This document shows positions 32,770-44,497 of a stretch of 64,000 nucleotides of DNA, in pieces; positions within the stretch are counted from its first letter, which is position 1, and each line of letters starts with the position of its first letter. The notes under the pieces were generated by a model. The model did not search any database. It was not told the origin of the DNA and saw nothing but the letters and a program-made list of their open reading frames with translations. The stretch spans positions 19,949,501 to 20,013,500 of the forward strand of contig NC_088359.1 in assembly GCF_036884655.1 (NCBI RefSeq), written 5' to 3'. This DNA comes from Musa acuminata AAA Group (taxonomy: Eukaryota; Streptophyta; Magnoliopsida; Zingiberales; Musaceae). A program made the translations under genes and the position numbers.

Positions 32770-34308
32770 TGTTGAATCTTGGATTTTGATGATGAAACTA
32801 ATTGATTGTGTTTAGATATTTAACTGCATTTTGAGTAATGCATGTCTACTCGATCAGGATTAGACAGTTAACGCAGGAGGAGTTGACGTTGCACTAGAGG
32901 AGATCACGTTAGGATATTGGATGGCAAAAGACTTCGGACGTCGGGCATCGGGCCAAGAGTGGAATTGCGCCAAGGATATCGGGGTTGCGGAGGTCAACCG
33001 CCGATTGGGCAACAAGCCACAAGAGAGGACGATGCGCTGAAGAATCAGACGAAGCGCTAACCAATGACATGCCGGGCAACAGAATGTCAATTCGCGTTGT
33101 AATAATTGTCTATATCAAAGTAGAGTTTTGGCTTGTGTGTGCAGGATTAACTACGATAACGATGAAGACATAAAGCGAAACAAAGTGTTAGAGTCAAGCG
33201 CGAAGGATTTGTTGCGAGTTCGAGAGTTCGACGGAAGTCCGAAGGTTCGTCGGGAATGCTGCCGGAACTAGCCGAGAATGAGTACGGAGCTTGCCGAAGG
33301 GTTTTTCGGAAGCTCGCCGGAAGGTTCGTTGGAAGTTCGCGAAGCTCACCGAGAAAGATCGGAGCTTGCTGAAGAAGCTCGTTGGAACTCGCCAAGATCA
33401 AATCGTGAAGTCTAGATGCTTGCCGAGAGTCCGCAGAATGGTTTCCGAGAGTTCGTCGGAAGACCGTCGGAAGTTCGCCGGAAAAAGTCTTGACTTGCGG
33501 ACTTTGTAATAGCTTAGAAAATGTCTTTAAATTCATAGTTAGCACATTAATTAGGATTAGGATTAAGTGTTAATCTTATAACCCAAGTAGGGGCCAATTG
33601 GGCCCGAGTTCGGACTGGTTTGGGCCAAGTTTGAAGCCCAACCAGTGAGCTGAAATAGTGTAGGCGGTGGCACCACCCAGAACCGAGAGGTCGGGCGGTG
33701 ATAGGCGGTGGCACTGCCACCGACAGGCGGTGGCATTGCCAGCCTCGGGAACCCAAGAGAATTCAAAATTTGGAGCCCAAATTTGAATCCTCTTGGGGCC
33801 TATAAATACCCCTCAATTCTCAACTGAGATAACAACCTTTGAGAAGCAAGAGATTGAGATAAAAGTCTTAGCAAAGCCTTTAGCAAGTTTTTGTTTTCAA
33901 TAGCTTGAGTGTTCACCTCCCTCTTTCTCTTTGAAAATTTGTAAGAGTGTGAACCACTTGTAAAAGGTTGTAAGAGGGGTATTTGTCCTTCCCCTTCAAA
34001 GTGATTTGCTAGTGGAAGTTAGGAGCCTCTTCGAAGAAGGCTTCGCAAGTGGATGTAGGTCATTTTGACCAAACCACTTTAAATTGGTGTGTTCTCTGGT
34101 TTGCATTTACTTATTGCTATTTACCTTACTGCAAACCTTCATACATGCTTTACTTCCTCATTACTTTTGCTGCACACCTTTACGAACATGCTTTCAAGTT
34201 AAGCACTTCCGAGTTTGTTTTTTATCGTATGAAAGATTTTTCCAAAACCGAAGTTTTAATCCGCTGCACTAATTCACCCCCCCTCTTAGTGCCACTCCGA
34301 TCCTAACA
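32770..34308 (+). mobile_element. S: solo LTR inserted in E gag
   Basis: A single 1539-bp LTR, TGTTGAATCTTGG to GATCCTAACA, flanked by AAGAA on both sides and with no internal sequence. It has palindrome motifs at about 33660-33740 and a TATA box TATAAATA at 33801-33808. The end CACTCCGATCC resembles the C-type LTR. A full element evidently inserted here and was reduced by recombination between its two LTRs. Confidence 0.93.
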
Positions 34309-34313
34309 AAGAA
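34309..34313. repeat. Target-site duplication of S, right copy (AAGAA)
   Basis: Matches 32765-32769. Confidence 0.93.
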
Positions 34314-34970
34314 GAGGAGTCCAACACCGAGCAAGTTGCTCATTATGCCCTAATGGCCATCCGAGAGGAGGTAACAAATTTAATTGATGCAGATTTATCA
34401 TTTGATGAATTATTAAATGCCTTCCATGACTTATTTGATGAATGCAAAATAATTAGTAGAAAATATAAATTGTTAAAAAAGGAGCATGATAGTCTTATTT
34501 GTAATTTCGATAAATTAAAAACTGAATATCATGATAGTTTAGCCCCATGTATAAAATGTCATGATATAGAAACTCTCCAAAAGGAAAACTTGCTACTTAA
34601 GGACACCTTGAAGAAATTCGAGGTTGGTAGCAAGTCTTTGAACATGATCCTTGTAAACAAGGGTCACGTTCCCAAAAGAAGTGGAATCAGATTTATGAGA
34701 AGTCCTCACCAAAATCCAACCACCTTCATAAAAGGCCCTATCTTACATGTTCGACACCAAAGCAAATGCAACTTTTGTTACAAATATGGACACAAAACGC
34801 ATCAGTGTCCATTCAAGAAAATTAGTCAGAACAAATTAATTTGGGTTCCTAAAGGAACCATGATAAACTCTATGCAACATGATAAACAATGTAGATCAGT
34901 CTTTGAAGCACCCAAAAGCAAATGAGCACCTAAAAATTATCCTGTCTCGTAGAGACGTAAACCATCATAA
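34314..34970 (+). pseudogene. E gag, 3' part
   Basis: Continuation after S: EEVTNLIDADLSFDELLNAF, the coiled-coil-like stretch, and a second knuckle CNFCYKYGHKTHQC (complete). A TGA replaces the Trp of the SKWVPK block at about 34923. The usual gag end (PFL-stop) is altered to PVS-TAG. Confidence 0.88.
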
Positions 34971-35809
34971 GCTGAGAGTAAGAAATAATATCCTGCTCTT
35001 TGGATACTCGATATTCATGACCCGAGATCCAAAAAGAACACGCGATGCTCCCTAGCCTAAATAACAAAAAGAGGATTAGAAAATTAAAATTACAAGAGCA
35101 ATACATATACAATCTTATTTGATCCCTCAGAATTGGAAACCCATGATTCTCTCTTCACATATCCTCTAGATTTCCGAACCCATCAAATTGATTTGTTCGT
35201 TACTTTCGAGTCCAACTATACCATGAACTTACATCTTGTAAGAAAAGTTTGTCATGAACTTGCAAAGCTTACCAACTTGAAAAATCTGTCATAAACATGT
35301 GTATGACATTTGAAGTAGAGTATGCGCGTCACAAGATCTATCTTGATCGTGCAAAATTTCTCATTCTTACGTAATTACGTAAGTAAAGTTGATTGCTCCA
35401 CAAATGAAAACTCTTCTCAAGTCAAAAACATTCAAATCAAACCACACGACCGTCAAAACAAGTGCTCACCGCCTGCAGGCGGTGGCACCGTCGGCTGTCA
35501 CGGGTTGCAAGCGGTTGCACCACCCAGCCAGCGGTGCCACCGCCCACAACTTTGCCCCCTTTTTAAACTGAGCTAGGGCCGATGGTGGAACCGACCCCAA
35601 CTCACTCCCCTCTCCTTCTAGCAGCTCCAACACTTCTCCACCTCCATTTCTTCCCTTTAGCTGCCCAAATACTGCCTATTTCAAAGCAAAGATCAACAAT
35701 CTCTCATTCTCTTGAAGATCTCACTTAAGGTATTCTCTAAGAAGCCTTTAAATTCTATTTTTGAGTCATTTACTCTTGCTCATTACTATCTTCTTAAATA
35801 GCAGTATTT
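34971..35809 (+). promoter_or_regulatory. E internal spacer, putative leader/promoter of the second ORF
   Basis: Aligns with 8200-8973 of B. Contains palindromic GCCTGCAGGCGGTGGCACCG-type motifs (about 35467-35600), then a pyrimidine-rich leader. It has one extra segment compared with B (see the intron entry). Function as a promoter is inferred only from resemblance to LTR U3. Confidence 0.5.
35730..35804 (+). other. Putative 75-bp GT-AG intron in the leader of E
   Basis: Begins GTATTCTCT after TTAAG and ends AAATAGCAG before TATTTATGGG, with a T-rich 3' half (TTACTCTTGCTC, TATCTTCTT). B has the flanking bases joined exactly (CTAAG then TAGTTATGGG), so the segment is missing from B at the splice-site positions. 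Length and composition suit a short plant intron. Alternatives are a chance deletion in B or insertion in E. Confidence 0.65.
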
Positions 35810-36918
35810 ATGGGCTCTAGAAGATCCTCTAGGGACAAAGGGAAGAGGAGATTAGAAGAAGACTTTGATCTTACCCTTTTCGATTCAAAATATTATGCTG
35901 AAAAATTTTCTTCCTTCGAATTTAGAAGTGTCAATAAGGGAAAACATGTAGATCTAGATGAACTAAGAGACTTATAGACAATCCAATGGTTTGCAAACTT
36001 AGATCTACTCCCAATTTTATAAATTAGTGAACCCATCTATCCAAGACTTGTTAGATTGTTTTACAACAATCTACAAGTAGATGAAAAAGAAAGAGTGTCT
36101 ACCTATCTCTTAGGACAACACATCTCCATTATGGATAGATTCATTTGTGATATGGTAGACATTCCCATAAAAAATAGAGGTCTTTATTTTAGAGGATCGT
36201 GGAATAATGAAATAGTTGGGACAACATATGTTGAAACCTTAGGAATAATTTTCGGTAATCCCAACTTAATGATAGTTCCTAAAAGCTGTGAACATCTACT
36301 ACCACTAAACACTAAGGTACTTCATCATATCCTAACTAGCATCATTCTCCCTAAACAATACCATCATGATGAAGTAAGTCAAATGAAATTAGGAACCATG
36401 TATTGGATCATGAAAGGACATAACATCTGTTTTGGTTATCTTATCTAACAAAATATGATAGAACTATCTAAGAAAGATATGATGCTTCCATATGGTGGTA
36501 TAATCACTAGAATACTTAAAGCCTATGATATCCAATACCACCCGACGAAGAAATGATGAAAGTAGACAGGTTTAGCATAATAAATAAAAATCTACTTCAC
36601 CGATTGAGATGTTTTTATAGAAACAATAATTGGGTTAGAATGCCTAGAAGAACCGATCCCCCTCAACCAGAACCAGAACCCGAAACACTAGTTTTTAGGG
36701 GTACTCAATCTCCTCCGATCTATCCCTTTGAGGAAACACATCTATTTGAGTAAGCTCCTACATCATCTATTGAAGAAATTGGGATTCAGATGGACCAATT
36801 TGAACAAAGACAAGATCGGCTTGAACATCGACAAGATCAAATCCTATCTGAGCTGCAGCAAATTCATCGATAATTTGACTCCTTGTTTAGGCATTTTAAT
36901 TTTTCACCTCCTGAATAA
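35810..36918 (+). pseudogene. E second ORF, envelope-like / putative plant transposon protein
   Basis: Same protein as in B: starts MGSRRSSRDKGKRR, with TAG at codon 56 exactly as in B. Conserved blocks are YLLGQHISIMDRFICD, NRGLYFRGSWN and CEHLLPLNTKVLHHILT. Extra stops (CAA-to-TAA) occur near 36021, 36447 and 36750, and a one-base loss near 36533 shifts the frame. A coiled coil (DQFEQRQDRLEHRQDQ) precedes the FNFSPPE end. More decayed than B's copy. Confidence 0.7.
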
Positions 36919-37274
36919 GCTTGTATATGTATATGTGGACACAATCATCTCTTGTTGTAACAATTACGTTGTTGTAAACTCTTTATGTTACTCACCTTGA
37001 TTACAATGCCTTGATGACTACTAATCTTTGATATGGTTACTTGATGTATTAATTGGTGAGCATATGCAGGGTTACGTTGTTTAATCTCGTTACTCATTGT
37101 CGGATTTCACGTTGAAATTAAATGTTTCTATAATGCCTACTTTGAAAACCTTGTGTCTTGGTTTCTATGATAAATATGATTTGAGAAAGTAATATAGCCA
37201 TGAAATTGATGTGTCATGATATTACCATGATGTTGATATATTGCCATGATGTTAATGTGTCATTATATTGTCAT

Positions 37275-37379
37275 AATACTAAATATCAACTAGCTGATAT
37301 TTTTACAAAACCTCTAAGTGAAGAACAATTTGATTTCATAAGAAGAGAATTATGAATGTTGATATGTCCGAATGCATGA
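37275..37379 (+). pseudogene. E remnant of the pol C-terminus
   Basis: Thirty-four codons plus terminator, [20 protein letters not shown] and on, with one internal TGA. Same boundary as in B, so the pol deletion predates the split of the two copies. Confidence 0.9.
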
Positions 37380-38094
37380 ACTTGTTAAGATTATTTTTCG
37401 GACTTTTTTTATTTAATGATTAAATCACTTAATTGCCATGATGATTTTACATAATTACATGCCTAAAATTACATGTTGGAAATTATGTGTTTTGGATACA
37501 AAAATTTCTATAACAATGAGCATGTTTTGTCTTCATGATTGTATTTAAAAATCTATAGTATAGTCTTGTTCGAATGCATGAAAGTGTTAATTTCATTTTC
37601 GATTCTCTTAACTTGTGGTATCCTAACAATCGGATTTTCTGGATACATTATTCTCTTCCGAACTTAATAAGCATATGTCATATCGAGTTTGATTCTCATC
37701 ATTGATTTTTGACATATGAAATCAACTAGCAAATGCATCTCTCATACACTTATCATGTGAAAAATATTTTTTTGAGAAATGGATTTAATGAAATGATTCC
37801 TGCTTGTAAATTCCTTCTTGAAATATGGATGATAGTGTTTTTACTTGCAAGGATTTATTTCACATACATATCTTGATCCTTATAAAAATGAAGTATTATT
37901 TAATCTCTCATCGATTTTAACTTCATTCAAAGTAAACTCACAAATAGCTGGTATCACAAATAGCCTTCGTCCTTCATGCAAAAAGATAATAACAAATAAA
38001 AAGGAAGAAGTATTCAAAGCTATCTCCATGTCATGTTTTCCTTGAGATGTTTGCATAATTGGTATCCTATCACTCACTGTTAGAAAATGACATG
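37380..38094 (+). other. E 3' region, before insertion F
   Basis: AT-rich, no supported ORF. It aligns with B 10492-11080 and continues at 46688 and 56284 after removal of F and G. Confidence 0.75.
38090..38094. repeat. Target-site duplication of F, left copy (ACATG)
   Basis: Identical to 46683-46687. The uninterrupted sequence (AATGACATGAACCTAG) is present in B. Confidence 0.93.
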
Positions 38095-40271
38095 TGTTAG
38101 GATCGAGAGCACTAAGAGAGGGGGGGGTGAATTAGTGCAGCTGAAATCTTTCAGCGATTAAAAACGAAAGCTGCGTTCGTTCGATAAAACATATTTTGAT
38201 GCAAAAGCCGATTCTAAGATTACTTATGATTAAGTGCAGTTTACGTCTAAACACAGTTTGCGTCTAAGCGCAGATTGCGTCTAAGCGCAGTTTGCGTCTA
38301 AGCGCAGTTTGCGTCCAAGCGCAGATTACGTCTAAGCGCAGTTTGCGTCTAAACACAGTTTGCGTCTAAACGCAGTTTACGTCTAACCTCAGATTCGGAA
38401 AGATCTGAACTTAGACACTTGTTCGTAAAAGCGCAGAAGGCAGTTTGCAGTTATAAATGGAATCAAAACGTAAACGTAAACTGCAAAGAAACTCGTTCGT
38501 AAAAGCGCAGAAGACAGTTTGCAGTTATAAATAGAATCAAAACGTAAATGTAAACTACAATGTAAAGATCATACGAAAACACCGATTTAGGTATGAATGC
38601 AGATTCAGAAAGATCAGAACTTAGAAACTTATTCGTAAAAGTACAGAGAGCAGTAGCTATGTAGGAGGTTTGCAGTAATGATAAAGTGCTCAAAATAAAA
38701 GCAAACCAGAGATTTAGAGTGGTTCGGTCAGTCTTGACCTACTCCACTTTTGGCTTCCTCCGATGACGAGGTCACCGACGTCAACTAGAGGCCTTCCTTC
38801 AATAGGCGAAGGCCAACTGCCCTTTTACAGTTTCACTCCTTTTGACGGGCTCAGGAGACAACCCTTACATAACCTTTCTCTCCTCTCTGTACAACTCAAG
38901 ACTTGAAGAACAGAAAGAGGAGAACTTTTGGACTTTACACAAATTTGAGCTCTTAGAATCACAGAAAAGATCAAGAATTCGGTGTAGGTCTGTATCTTTT
39001 TAGTGCTGAATGGGTGGGGTATTTATAGGCCCCAACCCAGTTCAAATTTGGAGCTCAAAACGATCAAATCCCGAAATTCCGGGATCAGGCGGTTGCACCT
39101 CCTGACTGGGGCGGTTACACCGCCTGGCAGAGCTCGAAGACTGAGCCTCTGGGCGGTGCTACCTCTGTCAGGGGTAGTTGCACCTCTCCGCCAGAGCTCG
39201 AAGACCGAGCTCAAGCGGTTGCACCGCCTGGCAGAGCTCGAAACTTGAGCTCTGGCGGTGCTACCTCTTGACAGAGGAGGTTGCACCGCCCAGTCTCGCT
39301 CGGAGACTGAGCCCTGGGTGGTTGCACCTCTTGGCTGGGGCGGTTGCACCGCCCAGTCTCGCTGGGAGATATAGCCTAGGCGGTGCTACCTCCCTGCCTG
39401 GGCGGTTGCACCTCCCACAGCAACCTGGGTCCGAATGGGTTGAACCATTCGACCCAATTTGAATTCTTGAGGGGCCCAATTGCCTCAGGATTAAGCTAAT
39501 GGGATCACCTCCCATTTCTAACTTAATCAAAGTGCTAACTACGATTATTTCCTAAGACATATTCTGCAGCTTGCTTCGGTGCGTCACTCGCTTCTTCCGG
39601 CGAGTTTCCGGCGTACTTCCGTCGATCATCCGATGAACCCTCGGTGATGCTCCTGCGGACTTCCGGCAAACTCCTGGACTGCGACGATCCACTTGGCAAG
39701 TTCCGACGAGCTCCTTTGGCAAGCTTCTGGACATCTCGGATTTGTTCCCGCAGAACCTTCGACGACTGTCCGAACTTCTATCGAGCTCTCGAACTCCCAA
39801 CGTGATCATTGTCATGACTCTGGCACAACTCCTGCTGCATGTCTTACTTTCATCGTAGTTAATCCTGCACACTCAAAACAAAAACTTCGATCGAGACAAT
39901 TAATCCTAAGCAATTAACCAAGTTGTCCGGCATGTCATTGGTCCCTCGACGCTTCGTCCGATTCTTCGGCACATCGTCCTTTCTTGCAGCCTATTGCCCA
40001 ATCGGCCAGTTGACTCCGCAACTCCGATATCCTTGGCACAATACCCGCTCTTCTTGGCCCGATGCCCGAGTCCACGGCCCGAAGCCTTCTGTCGATACGT
40101 CGACCGATCCACCGGCCCGACGTCCAATCTTCTGACATGTTTCTCCGGCACAACATGATTTTCCTGCTTTAATTGTCTCATCCTGATCGAGGCATCCTAC
40201 GTCACTCAAAACGCAGATTAAATCATAAACATATATCAAGTAGTTTCATCATCAAAATACGAGATTCAACA
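38095..40271 (-). repeat. F 3' LTR (left)
   Basis: TGTTAGGATCGAGAG to GAGATTCAACA, 2177 bp. U5/R side: minisatellite at 38235-38397. U3 side: palindromes at 39080-39420. Minus-strand TATA box near 39019. The distal part (39890-40210) includes a GC-richer block also found in D. Confidence 0.92.
38235..38397. repeat. Leader minisatellite, F left LTR
   Basis: About nine units of roughly 17 bp with the theme GCAGTTTGCGTCTAAGC, alternating GTTTGCG and GATTGCG. It lies between the TATA box and the LTR 3' end in element orientation, so it is probably transcribed. Confidence 0.88.
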
Positions 40272-43200
40272 ATCTCCCCCTTTTTGATGATGACAACCAC
40301 TTGATGACGGAGTTAAACTTAACTCCCGGAGTTTAAACAAACTCCCCCTATCAATATGCCATATTGATAGAAACTCTTAGATTCAAAAATCTAAGCAACA
40401 TGTCATCATAATCGGAGTTAACCTTAACTCCTAGAGTTTAAACAAACTCCCCCTATCAATATGTCATATTGATAGAAACTCTTGGATTCAAAAATCCAAG
40501 CAACATGTCATCATAAACTTATGCATAACATGTCATGTCATCAACATACTTCTCCCCCTTTGTCATCAACAAAAAGGAGAAGTACCACAATCAAGTGTTT
40601 GTGATATAAGTTTAACTCATTGCATGAAAAACATAATATCAAGTTTTATCATCATGCAGTTTTGAAGCCAGAAAATTTAGCAAATGTTACATCATGCTTA
40701 GAACATTTAGATATGCAAGTTTTACGGCATACAAGATAGCACATGCAAGCTAGCAATGTTACAACATTTTAGAACTTGCAAGCTAGCAGTTTAGAGATGT
40801 TCAAGAAGGCAACTCTTGCTTCTTGAAATATGCAAGTTGCAAGCTAGCAAATTTTTGCTTCCTTTGCAGTGTTAGATTTTGATATCGTAACGCAACTATT
40901 TTAAGTGTTTATCAATTGTAGCATTTCATCATATGGCATGATATCAAAGCGTAAAATTACGATACAAGTTCTTGACATCTTAACACATGATGCAGATTTT
41001 TGTTTGATATCTTGTTACAGGGCATATAGCAGTGATAGCAATCATATATTTCTTGGTGATGCAAGTATGGCCTAATCATAGCATCAGTAGTGATAGCAAC
41101 CATATCAACATTAGTGATAGCAAACATATCATCATAAGTGATAGCAACCATATCATCATTAGTGATAGCAAACATATCAATTCATATATTTCTCCCCCTT
41201 TGTCATCAACAACAAGGAGAACGATATAAGCAAATTTTAAATATAAGTGCGATGCCATAAGTTGGTTCATGTCATTTTCCAACAGTTAGTGATAGGATAC
41301 CAGTTATGCAAACATTTCGAGGAAAGCCATATGTGAAGTTCAAATTGATAAGATATTAAAGCACACTTCATTTTTGCAAGGATTAAGATACGTAAGTGAG
41401 TCAAATCCTTGTATGTAAAAATATCTTCCTTTTATAAGAGGGAATCATCAAATATGTTTTTCGAAAAATATTTTTCACATGATAAGTGCATTTGCTAGAT
41501 GATTCCATATGTCAAAAATCAATGATGTGAATTAAACTAGATATGACATATGCTTGTTAAGTTCGGAAGAGGATAATGTATCAAGAAAATCTAATTGTTA
41601 GGATCAAGAAAATCCGAAAATGAAATTTGACACTTTCATACATTCGGACAGGGTTTTACTAGAGATATTCAATTACAATCATGAAGGTAAAACATGCTTA
41701 TTATCATAAAAAAATTGTATTTAAGCACATAATTTCCAACATGTAACCATGGCAAGTAATTGTGTAAAATCATTATGGCAATAAAGTGATTTGATCATTT
41801 AATCAAAAAAGTTCAAAAAATAATTTTAACACGTTTAATCATTCGGACATATTTTTGCCATAGTTTTTCAAATATAATCATGAAGATAAGGTATGCTCAT
41901 CATCATGGTAGTATGATAGCAAGTTTACCATATTCAAGCTAGCAAAAAATTTCTACATTTTAAGGCCCGCAAGCTAGCAATTTTGAGATGTTCAAGAAAG
42001 CAACTCTTGCTTCTTGAAATATAAGTTTTGCTAGATGTGCAAGTTAACTTTTTGCTTCTTGAGATAGGCAAGATAAAGATAGCATTCCTTGGTGATGTTC
42101 AATATAGCTAAGTTCTACATCATGCAAGCTAGTGAATTTTATAACATTTTAGAACATGCATAATCACCAAAGCATCATAAATTTTAATGATGTGCAAAAT
42201 TACAAATTTTGCATGATTGCATTTGTGTGTCTTGAGATTTGCAAGATAGCACTTCTTGGTGATGTTCAAGATAGCAATTTCTTCTCTTTTGAGAAGTGCA
42301 ATTTTTGCTTTCTTCTTGAATTGTGCAAGCTAGCTATCTCCCCTTTTGTCATTGTCAAAAAGAAGGGAAAAACCCTTTACATCAATTTTTAAATCATGAC
42401 AAAGGTTAGTATCAATCTCATTTGTGCATCATTATATTTTCAAATTAAAACATGCACATTTTCAAAACATATAAACTCATTATTATATGCATGATTCCAA
42501 ATCATCATTCATATTATTTCAATCATTGTTTCACTCATCACTATAGCTTATCATGCATAATATGTAAAACCATCTAACATGATATAAACATTTATTTATT
42601 TAATTTTTTTTTTTAAGCATTCATGATACACATCATACATTATCATAATAAAAAGCATATGCATCATTCCAAATCATAAATATTTCAAATCATCATGGTA
42701 TTAATTTGTCACATTGCATCCTACCATGCATGATCGAAACTTCTCATTTGCATACATCAAAATAAATTCATGAATATCTCATGCATTCATATCATCACTT
42801 GAGGAATATTGAAAAGAAATAATTGGGTGATGAGATAAATATTTCATGAATACAAAGAATTGCATAAAAATCATATCATGAATACAAGGAATACAAGTCA
42901 CAATCATTCAAGAGAAAAATCATTATTCATTTTCAATTCATTCAATTTGATAAATCAAGATCATGATTTTGATAAAACTCATTTCAATTTTAAATCATCA
43001 AAATCATTTTTATGGCTCACAAAATTTATAACATAAATAGATTCATGATTTCATTGATAATATATTTTCCCCCTTTTTAAGTGTTTCATTTTAAGTGATC
43101 GATTTCATATTAGCATGCCTTTTCATTTATGAAAACATGCATCAATTTTTTTAAAGCTACTGTTATTATCATGAAAATCGATAATCCATAAATATCAAGA

Positions 43201-43523
43201 ATCATCATACATAATTTCAAAAATATATACTCATTAATCATAACTTCAAATTAAACATGATTTCATATACTCAAAATCGAGAAATAACAATGGAAATCAA
43301 CATGATACACATTATTACTTCTCAACCACATATAGCATGATTTCATACGGTATTTTTAATCAAAATCATTTTGTTTATCATAAACATGCAATTTTCATGA
43401 TTATTTTCAAAATTACTAGAATGATAAGCATGATTCCTAATTGTTTGTATTTTTATTATAAAATTATTAAACATGCAATTTTCAAGAAAATTAAATAAAA
43501 ACAAAAATGGTTTATGAAAAGCA
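40272..43523 (-). other. F AT-rich internal region replacing pol
   Basis: Starts with the terminal polypurine tract (CTCCCCCTTTTTG at 40275). Further purine tracts, read as CTCCCCCTTTG on the plus strand, lie near 40551 and 41193. A four-unit 24-bp tandem repeat occupies 41089-41180. At about 41835-41852 the last codons of pol (CPND-stop) are recognisable, after which homology to pol ends. From there to gag (about 1.7 kb) is AT-rich DNA with many CAAGCTAGCAA and ATCATG words and no credible gene. Confidence 0.75.
41089..41180. repeat. 24-bp tandem repeat in F
   Basis: Four units beginning AGTGATAGCA at 41089, 41113, 41137 and 41161, each followed by A(A/C)CATATCA. Confidence 0.92.
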
Positions 43524-44447
43524 TCATGTAATTTCAAAGTAAATTAAAGGCATTTTGGTTACCTCAGCGTCGAAAGGCGTAAAGGCGTAGTTTGCCACCT
43601 CGCCTTTGTTGATTTTCTCCTCGTCTTCGGAGGAGCTCGATTCATCCCAATTTTTGTTCTTTTTCTTGCGTTCAAAGCAAGTAGTTCCGTTCTTTTTACT
43701 TTTTAATTTTTGTTTCATTTGTAGTTTAAGTTCACCATCACTTGAGCTTATGCTCGAGTGGTCTTCAAATGTTCTATGTCCCAAATCCTTCCTGTTCTTT
43801 GGAAGGTGGTTCTCAAGTTCTTCACGTGCATTGCACGTCATTTCATATGTAATCAATGAACCAATTAGTTCTTTAAGTGAAAAAATATTTAAATCTTTTG
43901 TTTCTTGTAAACCCGTTACTTTTGAATCCCACTTCTTAGAAAGAGAACACAAAATCTTGTTCACAAGTTCAGAATTCGAAAAACATTTGCCAAGAGCTCT
44001 TAAACCATTGACGACATCCGTAAAACGGGTGTACATGTCACCAATGGTTTCGCTTGGCTTCATTTGAAAAAGCTCGAAATCATGCAGTAAAATATTAACT
44101 TTCGAGTCTTTGACTCTACTAGTTCCCTCGTGCGTGATTTCAAGAGTGCGCCAAATATCGAAAGCCGTTACGCACAAAGAAACCCGATTGAACTCATTTT
44201 TGTCCAAAGCGCAAAATAAGGCATTCATAGCCTTTGCGTTTAAAGAAAAATGCTTCTTCTCTAAATCCGACCATTCGTTCATCGGTTTAGAGTGAAGATG
44301 AAAGCCGTTTTCAATGATATTCCATAAATCCAAATTCATAGAAATCAAGAAAACTCTCATTCGAGTTTTCCAATAAGGGTAGTCCAATCCGTTAAACAAC
44401 GGTGGACGAAAAATCGAAAAGCCCTCTTGAAAGCCATGAAGAGCCAT
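43524..44447 (-). CDS. F Gag, 307 codons, no zinc knuckles
   Basis: Starts MALHGFQEGFSIFRPPLFNG at 44447 and runs open to TGA at 43524. The UBN2-type region matches A2/G Gag through TYEMTCNAREELENHLPKNR. Where those have the first CCHC knuckle, F reads TTCFERKKKNKNWD, then the acidic SSSSEDEE stretch, and ends shortly after (DAEVTKMPLIYFEIT). The usual 220-residue C-terminal part, including the second knuckle, is absent. The frame is intact, so it could still be translated; particle assembly without a nucleocapsid knuckle would need a helper Gag. Confidence 0.88.
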   Translation of the reverse strand: MALHGFQEGFSIFRPPLFNGLDYPYWKTRMRVFLISMNLDLWNIIENGFHLHSKPMNEWSDLEKKHFSLNAKAMNALFCALDKNEFNRVSLCVTAFDIWRTLEITHEGTSRVKDSKVNILLHDFELFQMKPSETIGDMYTRFTDVVNGLRALGKCFSNSELVNKILCSLSKKWDSKVTGLQETKDLNIFSLKELIGSLITYEMTCNAREELENHLPKNRKDLGHRTFEDHSSISSSDGELKLQMKQKLKSKKNGTTCFERKKKNKNWDESSSSEDEEKINKGEVANYAFTPFDAEVTKMPLIYFEIT

Positions 44448-44484
44448 TTCTCTCGGGTGTAAGTCCGAAATGAGAAATACCGGG

Positions 44485-44497
44485 CTCTGATACCAAT
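44485..44497 (-). other. F primer-binding site
   Basis: CTCTGATACCAAT next to the 5' LTR, complement of TGGTATCAGAG. Confidence 0.9.

Noticed and set aside
39003..39530. Short Arg/Ala/Pro-rich open frames in LTR palindrome arrays (also in B, E, G)
   Set aside because: They recur in all frames of each array because the repeats are GC-rich; located in U3, upstream of the TATA box.
41597..41607. Possible additional LTR end (TGTTAGGATCAAGA) inside F
   Set aside because: The same stretch occurs in the 3' region of E in reverse (TATCCTAACAATC) as ordinary family sequence; no LTR, primer site or duplication follows.
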